Assembly (NCBI RefSeq): GCF_009870125.1
Contig: NC_046679.1
Location: 23,188,001-23,252,000 of the forward strand
Length of the DNA stretch: 64,000 nucleotides
DNA from: Drosophila pseudoobscura
Lineage: Eukaryota > Arthropoda > Insecta > Diptera > Drosophilidae
Reading direction: 5' to 3'
Position numbers and translations under genes: made by a program. Positions within the stretch are counted from its first letter, which is position 1. Each line of letters starts with the position of its first letter. This document shows positions 56,396 through 64,000 of this stretch, in pieces. The notes beneath the pieces were generated by a model, which saw only the letters and a list, made by a program, of their open reading frames with translations, was not told where the DNA came from and made no database searches.

Positions 56396-59300
56396 ATGTT
56401 CCGCAGTCGAAGCTGGTTCGGCGGCCCCTGGGGCGGACGACCCAAGAATCGCCTGTCCCTGGATCATCTAAAGTACCTGTATAGCATTTTGGAGAAAAAC
56501 ACAACCGTGTCTGAGAGCAATCGTGGCCTGTTGGTGGAGTCGCTGCGCTGCATTGCCGAGATACTCATCTGGGGGGATCAGCACGACTCCCTGGTGTTTG
56601 AGTATGTCCCCAAACTGTCGGCTGTAACCTTGGTTAATTTCATGTTTGCTCTTGCAGCTTCTTTCTGGAGAAGAATATGCTCTCGTATTTCCTGCACATA
56701 ATGCGACAAAAGAGCGGCGGCTCGAGCTTTGTATGTGTGCAGCTGCTGCAAACGCTCAACATTCTCTTCGAGAATATACGCAATGAGACGTCTCTGTGTA
56801 AGTTGGGCCTCCAAAATGTCTTCGTCTTTGACTCCTCGACTAAAGCTCATCTTTATCCTTAGATTATCTGCTGAGCAATAATCATGTAAATTCCATTATG
56901 GTGCACAAGTTTGACTTCTCCGATGAGGATGTTATGGGCTACTATATACTGTTCCTGAAGACGCTCAGCTTGAAGCTAAACACCCACACCATTCACTTCT
57001 TTTATAATGAGGTTTGGTGCGCGCTTTCTTTTCGCTTGCAAGGCTCCATTAAATCTTTTCATTTCTGTTTGCAGCACACGAATGATTTCCCTTTGTATAC
57101 GGAGGCTATCAAATTCTTTAATCATCCCGAGTCTATGGTGAGGATTGCTGTGCGGACCATTTCCTTGAATGTCTACAAGGTGCAAAACTCCAGCATGTTG
57201 CGTTTTATCCGAGACAAGTGAGGATTCCTCTGAGCACTTTTAGATGTTAGGACTAATGGATTTGTATCTTTCAGAACGGCAGCTCCTTATTTCAGTAATT
57301 TGGTGTGGTTCATTGGCAAGCACATCCTCGAATTGGACACCTGCGTGCGCACAGATATAGAGTGAGGCTTACCTTGCTTCAATCTCCCTATCGGAACTTA
57401 CCTTTCCCCTATCTTCTTTTCAGCCACCAATCAAACCAGAAGCTGTCGAACCTGGTGGCCGAGCATCTCGATCATTTGCACTATCTGAGCGATATTCTAC
57501 TGCTTGACATCAAGGATCTGAATGCAGTGCTCACCGAGCATCTGCTACATAAGCTCTTTGTGCCTTTGTACATATTCTCCCTGACGCCAGCACCACCACC
57601 GCCCTCCCTGGCGCTCGTCACCCAGAATCTGGCGGCTGTGCTGAATCGTAATGTCGATATTGACATCCAGGAGATGCACAATCCGCGCGTTAGTTCCATT
57701 GTGGCCCTCTATCTGCTGTCGCTGGTCTTCCTGGTGGTCTCGCATGCCCCACTGGTGCACGCCCTGGCCTGGGTCATCCTCAATGGCGATCATAGTGTGT
57801 TCAAGGAGGGAGCTGCCGAGATTCTCAATTCGTATGTAGAGCATCGTGAGGTTGTGGTGCCAGGCTTTGGCGAGCCCAATGAGAGCCTCGAACAAGCACT
57901 GGACACGGTCACGGGACAGTCCAGTGTTTCCAGCTATGCCTTGAGCGAGGACAGTGGTGTGGAGTCGTCTTCTCCGGCCACCACAGAAGTGGACGCGCAA
58001 GCGGAAGTGGATGCGGCGACAAAACTGCGCAACATCACCGATGAGGAGAAGGAGCTGTTGCAAAAGTCCTCAGGCTCTGGTAAGGCGGACTTTGGGGAGC
58101 TGGCGAAACCGTTTTTGGACACAGTTCTGCAAGCTTTGGACTGCACCGAGAACGATTATCTGGCTCTGTTGTCCCTCTGCCTGATCTATGCCATGTCGCA
58201 CAATCGAGGTGAGGTCCCCTTCATCTTTCTGTCTCTTTCTGTTATGTCTGGGCTAACATTTCACTGCTCTAATCACCCGATTCATGCTCCATTTCAATTA
58301 CTTCTTTGTGTGTCTTGAACTTTCACATTGTGGTACCATGTCCTAACCCTTCAGATGGTATGTAAACTTGTCCATTTGCTTTACTAATCCATTAGTTTAT
58401 GGTTCGCCCTGTGGGTTTTCTAATGCTTGATTGTATTTTCTCCTCTAACAGGCATCAAGAACGAATGGTTCGAGCAGGTTCTGTCAAAATCCACGCGTGG
58501 CTCTTTCAGCTACAAGACAGCCCTGATTGAGCACTTGTTGAATATAATCACACAGTCCAGCCAGCCGTGTAAGTAGCTCATATCAATGCATCTTTCTTTT
58601 ATCTTAATTTATGCCAAAATCCTTTGTTCAGCCTGTCGCATACGCTTGATTACTGTGGAGATTGCCCTGGAGCTGTTGGTCACCTTCACCAAACCCAGTT
58701 CGGATGAGGCGCGGTGCATTACGACGGGACAGCAGGATCTGCTATTTAGTGCCCGCAATCAGTCGATGCTGGTCCTGCGCAACTTCTACAAGTCTGAGGA
58801 TATATTCCTGGACCTATTCGAGGACGAGTACAACGAGATGAAGAAGGCCCAGCTGAACGTAGAGTTTCTGTGCATGGACTCAGCTATTCTGCTGCCGCCC
58901 ACGGGCACGCCACTCACTGGCATCAATTTCACACGCCGCCTGCCCTGCGGTGAGGTTGAGAAGGCACGTCGAGCGATCCGTGTCTACTTTTTGCTCCGTC
59001 GCACGTGCCAAAAGTTCCTCAACGAGAGGGAATCACTGCTGCCGCTGACGAATGTTGTGACGCTGGTGCAGGTGGACAATACCCTCGATCTGAGTGAGTA
59101 TAGCAGGGATTGATTGGATGGTATAATGACTGACTGACTGAGAACCTTTAATCTCAACAGACAACAGCGACCTGATTGCCTGCACTGTGGTGGCCAAGGA
59201 TAATACCAAACAGAGGCGCTTCCTGGTCATCGATGCTTTGCAGTTGATACTCGTTGAGCCCGATGCCAAGCTCTTGGGCTGGGGAGTCGCCAAGTTTGTG

Positions 59301-60373
59301 GGTTTCCTGCAGGATGTCGAAGTCCAGGGCGACAAGGATGACTCCCGCTGCCTGCACATCACCGTCCATCGCGGAGGTGTGACACATAACCGCACGCCGC
59401 TGCTCTCTGCCAAGTTCCTGTTTGATGATCACATCCGCTGCATGGCCGCTAAGCAGCGCCTGACGAAGGGCCGCAGCAAGGCGCGCCAGAAAAAAATGTA
59501 TCAGATCGCGCAGCTTATAGAGATACCCGGACAAATGGACTCGCCGGTGTATGCTGTGGGTGGCACAACGGCGGCGCCCAGCGGCAGCAGCAGTGGGAGC
59601 AGCTCCCGAAGTGGCCATCATCGCCCCATCTTCTCCACGGCCAATCGTGTGCCCGGATTCGCTGCTGTCTTAAGGAACAGCAACACTGCTGGTGTTAGTC
59701 GCACACAAATGGCCCAGAATCGCTCCATAGAGGGGTAAGTCATCAGTAAACAGAACTAGAAATGGAACTTATTTGCGGTATCTCCCACAGCATTCGAAAT
59801 GAAAGCGCTGGACGCTCACGTCGTCGCAGTCCCAATGGGACGACTCTGAGGGCGGACCCCTCAGATCGGGACAGATCGCCCAGTGTGAGTGCTGGCAGCC
59901 ACAGTTCGTCGCAGTCGCGCGAGAACTCTCAGCCACGCAGCTCGGGCAACCGATCGCGTGAGAGCAGCCCAAGGATGCCCAGGCCGCGGTACATAATAAA
60001 CCCCCAATGATTGAACCAAAAATTGACTTCGAATGGGTCTTGTTTTCCTTCCAGGTCAGAAGAGATACCCCTGGAGGATTTCCAACATTCGCGAAACAAC
60101 AGCCCGCACTCGCGGGGGAATGCTTCGCCTGCCTCCCGCTCGCATACACCCGTCCGGGTGCTCCAGTACGAGATCTCTGTGCACAGTGGATCGCCCAGAG
60201 AACCTTCCCTGGTGGGCACGAATGCCTTGTTGAGCCAACTAAACGGTGTGCCCCTGGCCCGAGAAGTCCTGCCAGTCCAAAGCTCTGAGGAGACCTCATT
60301 CATAGGCAATGATGCGACTGACGGCGGAGGCGGTTCAGATAGCAGGCGAAAGGGCGCCATAGAAACGGTTTAA
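56396..60373 (+). CDS. ema: Endosomal maturation defective, CLEC16A homologue
   Basis: Exons 56396-56601, 56658-56797, 56863-57011, 57075-57217, 57275-57361, 57424-58208, 58452-58568, 58632-59093, 59161-59734, 59791-59988 and 60055-60373 join in frame to 1059 residues. A 3-nt exon at 58355-58357 may add one. Ema/CLEC16A is a membrane-associated protein of the endosomal system, needed for endosome-lysosome maturation, autophagy and mitophagy. The N-terminus MFRSRSWFGGPWGGRPKNR and the FPL domain (about 50-200; SYFLHIMRQKSGGSSFVCVQ, FDFSDEDVMGYYILFLKTL) identify it. A Ser-rich, low-complexity C-terminus follows. If the last intron is retained, the protein ends earlier with RPRYIINPQ at 60010. 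The exon 3 donor (GTTTGG) and exon 10 donor (GTACAT) are weak. AATAAA at 60492-60497. Confidence 0.92.
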
Positions 60374-60664
60374 ATTAGTTGTAAAGTTTAGTATTAACGT
60401 TTAGATGGTTGCTTACATTTTATTATTCCAATTGATTGATATGGTGTGGTGGCACATGCTCTAATTTGATTTTTTGATTTAAATCGTTACAAATAAAAAG
60501 TTGATTTGACAAATTTAAATTCAACCGCGTTGGCAGCTCTACTCGTTAAAGTCAACGAGTTGGCATCACCAGCCAACAGCTGTGGCTTGTTTTTGTTTAA
60601 TGACATAACCGCAATTTTGGTTTCGACACAATTGTGTTTAAATCAAGGATAATACTAGTTAAAG
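60374..60664. promoter_or_regulatory. ema 3' end and mRpS33 promoter
   Basis: Only 291 bp lies between the ema stop and the mRpS33 start. It contains the ema AATAAA (60492-60497) and then GGCATCACCAGCC and AACAGCTGTG (about 60563-60585). The latter resemble motif 7 and E-box elements seen at other genes in this block. Confidence 0.45.
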
Positions 60665-61070
60665 ATGTCCCACAAGTACACGGAGCTCATTAAGCTCGGC
60701 ACGCAGTATGCCCGGCGCATGAATTACCTCTCAAATCGCATTTTCGGTGAAGTGGCACGCACCACCAACGAAAAGTCAATGAAGGTTTGTCATTGCTTTG
60801 CTTTTTAAGCAACCAACGTGTTTACTAGTCTTTTAATATGCTTTCCAGGTGGTTCGCATGTTCTCCGAAGAGCCCATCCACAAACGGGACTATGTCGTGA
60901 ACTGGTATCCACGGCATGTGGAGACGCATCTGCTGATGAAAAACCTGCGAGATTACGGCCTGTTCCGTGACGAGCATCAGGACTTCAAGGAGGAAATGAA
61001 ACGTTTGCGCAAGTTGCGTGGCAAGGCGGCTCCCAAGAAGGGAGAGGGCAAGCGTGCGTCCAAGAAGTAG
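60665..61070 (+). CDS. mRpS33: Mitochondrial small ribosomal subunit protein mS33
   Basis: Two exons (60665-60784, 60849-61070) encode 113 residues, close to human MRPS33 (106). It begins MSHKYTELIKLGTQYARRM, with NRIFGE near residue 24, followed by MKVVRMFSEEPIHKRDYVVNWYPRH (read as two parts) and a Lys-rich tail ending RASKK. It is a component of the mitochondrial 28S subunit. Its AATAAA (61076-61081) lies within 6 bp of the stop, and the convergent HTD2-like gene ends only 55 bp away. Confidence 0.93.
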
Positions 61071-61124
61071 ACATAAATAAAATACACAAAACAACCTTTT
61101 TATTAATCAAAATCAAACCTTAAT

Positions 61125-61538
61125 CTATGTGATACGGGTCAACAATTTGGCATTGCCCGCAAAGACAATTTCATCGTTTTGCCGACAATCGTATTCCGCG
61201 GTTGAGATTTTACGCGATTGCAGCAGGCGCACAGTCACCACTGTGTCGGTTTCTATGCGACAGGGTTTTAGGAACTTGAAGCTCTGTTCCAACACCACAG
61301 TGCCCGGTCCAGGAAGCTTCGTTCCCATAATGCCTGCCACAACGGCATTGAGCAGTGCTCCGTGCACTCGTCGCTCCTCCACGGGCAAGTCCAAGGTGTG
61401 TATGTAGTTGTGGTCCCCCGTAAACTGGGCAAACTGCTCCAGATCATTCTGCGTGAACCGTTTAACCACTTGGACCTGCTGCAGACTGGCTGCTGCTGGT
61501 GCACGGCTGCTCAGGTGCCGGTAAAATTGGCGGAACAT
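61125..61538 (-). CDS. HTD2-like hydroxyacyl-thioester dehydratase (MaoC hot-dog fold), mitochondrial
   Basis: A single exon encodes 137 residues. The ATG at 61538 has an excellent fly context (CAAAATG). The first about 22 residues (MFRQFYRHLSSRAPAAASLQ) are basic, lack acids and resemble a mitochondrial presequence. FTGDHNYIHTLD (39-50) carries the hydratase-2 signature G-D-x-N-x-x-H, with Asp42 and His47 as likely catalytic residues. VEERRVHGAL and GPGTVVLEQSFKFLKP follow. HTD2 performs the dehydration step of mitochondrial fatty acid synthesis. In vertebrates it is translated from the RPP14 mRNA as a second cistron. Here the start lies inside the last exon of the ARMC7-like gene on the same strand, overlapping by 77 nt in another frame. 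Minus-strand AATAAA at 61104-61099. Confidence 0.88.
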   Translation of the reverse strand: MFRQFYRHLSSRAPAAASLQQVQVVKRFTQNDLEQFAQFTGDHNYIHTLDLPVEERRVHGALLNAVVAGIMGTKLPGPGTVVLEQSFKFLKPCRIETDTVVTVRLLQSRKISTAEYDCRQNDEIVFAGNAKLLTRIT

Positions 61539-62210
61539 TTTGTAGCTCGATTATCTCTGTGCGCCGAGCGAAGTCTTCCAGCAACAGTTGACAGAGCTTC
61601 ACAATTCGTTGGTCGTGGGACTTTTGCCGCCACTCTTGTACCCCTTTGAGCAGTGGGGGTGTCAGCAGGAGCTCCTTGTCGACTTGACCAGCGTTAAGGA
61701 GCTGATAGAAGAGCGCCAGACTATGGAGCACTATTACCGGGTGATCGGTGCGCACAAACAAACCGCTGATGATGCTCAAGTGTTCCCTAATCAATTCGGC
61801 TGCAGCTTTATCTGCAATATAAAGAAATTATGCATCTTATGTAAAGAAAACTGTTTCCTTGTCATACCCAAGCAGATGTTGCAGATAGCCGCAATTCCGT
61901 GCAGTTGAAGATTTTGATTTTGTACTTTTAACGATGCTATAAACACATCGAAGGCCTCTGCTTCATGCAGATGCGGCCAGTTGATCGGATCGTAGGCAAA
62001 ATTGGCCAAATTCGCAGTGACCTGCTCGAGGGCCTCTGTAAAGCACACAAACAGCGGAAGATGAGATACGAATTCAAACAACAACCAAATGGACGACTCA
62101 CCGACGTTGGTGGTCGTGTAGTATTCATCAACCAAGTGACCAATATACTCCCTTCGATCTATACCCTGGTCCGGTGTGCGTCGTTTCAAATGGCGGTGGC
62201 TGGAGAACAT
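61462..62210 (-). CDS. ARMC7-like armadillo-repeat protein
   Basis: Three exons (62210-62102, 62035-61868, 61811-61462) encode 208 residues; human ARMC7 has 198. It begins MFSSHRHLKRRTPDQG, and REYIGHLVDEYYTT follows. Helical armadillo-type segments are EALEQVTANLANFAYDP, QNLQLHGIAAICNICLG, and AAAELIREHLSIISGL with HPVIVLHSLALFYQLLN. The Ser/Pro-rich C-terminus (PAPEQPCTSSSQSAAGPSG) runs into the start of the HTD2-like frame. ARMC7 proteins are found with late spliceosomal factors; that role is not evident from this sequence. No polyadenylation signal separates it from the downstream frame, so one transcript probably carries both. Confidence 0.85.
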
Positions 62211-62446
62211 AAAAAGGGAGCAATTCTTTCGTTTTTAATTTATAATTTTGTAAATATCCATTCACAGTAGTGATGACATTTTGCCATGCATTCCTGTACG
62301 CAGCGATTACAGTTATCGAGAAGAAGAAGCATAAGCCGCTACTATTTGAAATAGATTTTATTAAAGAAAATTTAGAGTTTTTGTAAAATGTATAATTTTA
62401 AATAATCTGTAGCTTTAGAAAGTTTTTATAGATATCCTCCTAGACC

Positions 62447-63918
62447 CTAAATATCCTGTTCTTGCTCTCCTTGACAGTTTCCATCGGAGGTGCTGGCAAA
62501 ATCTGTGTCATTGGAATTCTTAAAGTGGCTAACGGCCGCGGCCACGGACTTCGGTGGGATGTTAAATAGTGGATGGGTGGGTAGCAGTTCGTTGATGGTG
62601 TCGCCCAGGACTTGTGGACAACTGGCGGACTCCGAGTGCTGGGCAATGGAGACGCCGCTTAGGGTATAGCATGTATGATAGAGATCTTGTGGTCTGCAAT
62701 CGAGATAAATTGGAGATAAGAGATGTACAGCAAAGCAGGGCTCACATTACTTACTTTCCCGGCTTGTCGATCAAACCTCCGTTTTGCTTCTGGCAGCAGA
62801 TTAGAATGTACTCCTGCAGGGCCTCAACATCAAATAGAGTGTGCTCCATTTCCTTATCGCCGCCAGACAACGTGGCCTGCGTTATGGGTATGGTGGCTCC
62901 TACCCAAAAGGAGTAGCAGCCATCGACCAGTTTATTCGTTCGACCCTGGAACCCTCCTTCGTAGCTCATCTGACGTAGCAGTGTCCAATGAAGCAGCGCC
63001 TTCTTGTTGCACTTGTGTGCCTCGTTCAGTAGCGCCAAGCCAGCGATGCCACAGAATGTGTAGCCCCCATGGGCCTCCAATTCGGGGGCACCGCCGAATC
63101 CTCCCTCGTACGTCTGGCACTTGGCAATCCAATCGCCGGTGCCGCCGAAAAGTTCCTTCATCACCAGATCGGGAAGGTTCAGCAGCTTGGCGCAAGAGAT
63201 GGCACAGTACGCACCGCGCACATCCGTCTCCCCATCTACATGGAGCCGGAAGGAGCCATCCGGTTGACGAACACTGAACAGAAACTGGACAAGGGTCGGA
63301 CGATCGATGGCGCGATAGGCACTCTTGGTGCCAATGATGCAGAGGCTGTTGACCGCCGCATATGTGGGCGCCAGATGGGCATACTGTCCTGGTCCACCGC
63401 CAAAGCCGCCCGTTGGAGCCCGGCATCTAGGAAGAGGCAAGAAGGCGAGAAGTTGTTAAGACAAGCACAGTGGGGAAAAAAGCAACCTACTTGCTGAGAA
63501 ATTGTACGACCCTATCGAGGGTTTCATCGTCAAAATTGAAGCTAAGTAACTGGGCCGCCTGCAGTATCCAGTAGACGCACCAGGGTCGACTGCTGTCCAG
63601 GCATTCGTAGTTCGAGGGCAGCCGGCGCAGCATTGCATCCAGATAATACTGATGCTCTAGCCGGAAAAACTGGGTGAGCCGTGGATGGGTGGACTGCAAT
63701 TCCTCGAACCGGTCGAAACATTTCTCCACCGAACTCTCTGTTTTTTGCTGCAAACACACATGCCATTCAGCTCTTATCTGTTTTTTTTTCTTTTAACCGC
63801 CTTGCCCGCGATTACTCACCTGCTCCCTGGACGTGGTTGTGGAGGACTTCTCGTCGTCCAATTTGTAGCTCTTCAATTGCTGGAAGTTGCGAAAGAGTAA
63901 TTCGTCCTCGGAATACAT
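62447..63918 (-). CDS. Fntb: Protein farnesyltransferase subunit beta
   Basis: Four exons (63918-63820, 63747-63491, 63426-62755, 62693-62447) encode 424 residues (human FNTB 437). The enzyme, with its alpha subunit, transfers farnesyl to the Cys of CaaX proteins such as Ras and lamins. The start is MYSEDELLFRNFQQLKSY. Prenyltransferase alpha-alpha repeats are visible: PTGGFGGGPGQYAHLAPTYA, QPDGSFRLHVDGETDVRGAY, YEGGFGGAPELEAHGGYTFC and YEGGFQGRTNKLVDGCYSFW. Zinc ligands Asp and Cys sit in VDGCYSF (about 287-289) and His in DLYHTCYTLSG (about 349). All catalytic features are intact. Candidate AATAAA at 62362-62357 (-). The 5' leader reaches the right end of the window. Confidence 0.95.
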
Positions 63919-64000
63919 GCTTCCGTTAGTTGTTTGTAATGTTTGTAAATTAAATGAAATAAATAAAAATAATTATTCCGATTGAGAGATTAACAGCTGA

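Overview
The window is nuclear DNA of a Drosophila species. Short introns (about 50-80 bp) with GT/AG ends, A-rich start contexts, poly-Gln/Ala codon runs, abundant microsatellites and a DINE-1-like repeat all fit. Gene content (nsl1, Pak3, ema, mRpS33, Fntb) matches the right arm of chromosome 3 of D. melanogaster (Muller element E). Tandem and dispersed repeats suggest a non-melanogaster species, perhaps of the obscura group; that is inference.

Left half (1-27,000) is mostly non-coding. It holds one intron-rich gene for a TTC25/ODAD4-like axonemal TPR protein (8,875-11,073, +). It also holds two isolated minus-strand first coding exons (23,158-23,577 and 25,541-25,596) whose downstream exons I could not find. 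Between them lie several AT-rich tandem repeat arrays (4.7-5.75, 12.2-12.7, 15.7-15.95, 17.65-18.1, 20.8-21.25 kb).

The middle block is on the plus strand: a FAM114 protein (27.2-28.7 kb), uroporphyrinogen-III synthase (29.1-29.9), acylphosphatase (30.45-30.97), the large chromatin regulator nsl1 (32.95-39.7), a secreted fibrinogen-domain protein (41.1-42.4) and the kinase Pak3 (45.2-46.9, with long UTRs). The stretch from FAM114 to Pak3 is bracketed by two copies of one dispersed repeat in opposite orientation (25.74-26.42 and 43.51-44.25 kb). The end of each copy nearest the adjacent gene carries a promoter-like block with Ohler motif 6-type elements.

The right block (53-64 kb) is compact and housekeeping. 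A methionine-synthase-reductase-like protein (-) is divergent from TTC1 (+). Next come ema/CLEC16A (+) and mRpS33 (+). mRpS33 converges on a HTD2-like hydratase (-) whose start codon lies inside the 3' end of an ARMC7-like gene (-). The farnesyltransferase beta subunit (-) ends the window.

The genes do not form one pathway. The points most worth a second look are the overlapping ARMC7/HTD2 pair, a possible 3-nt microexon in ema, a reductase lacking its FMN domain, and the inverted promoter-bearing repeats. Exon limits were placed by eye from splice consensus and frame continuity.
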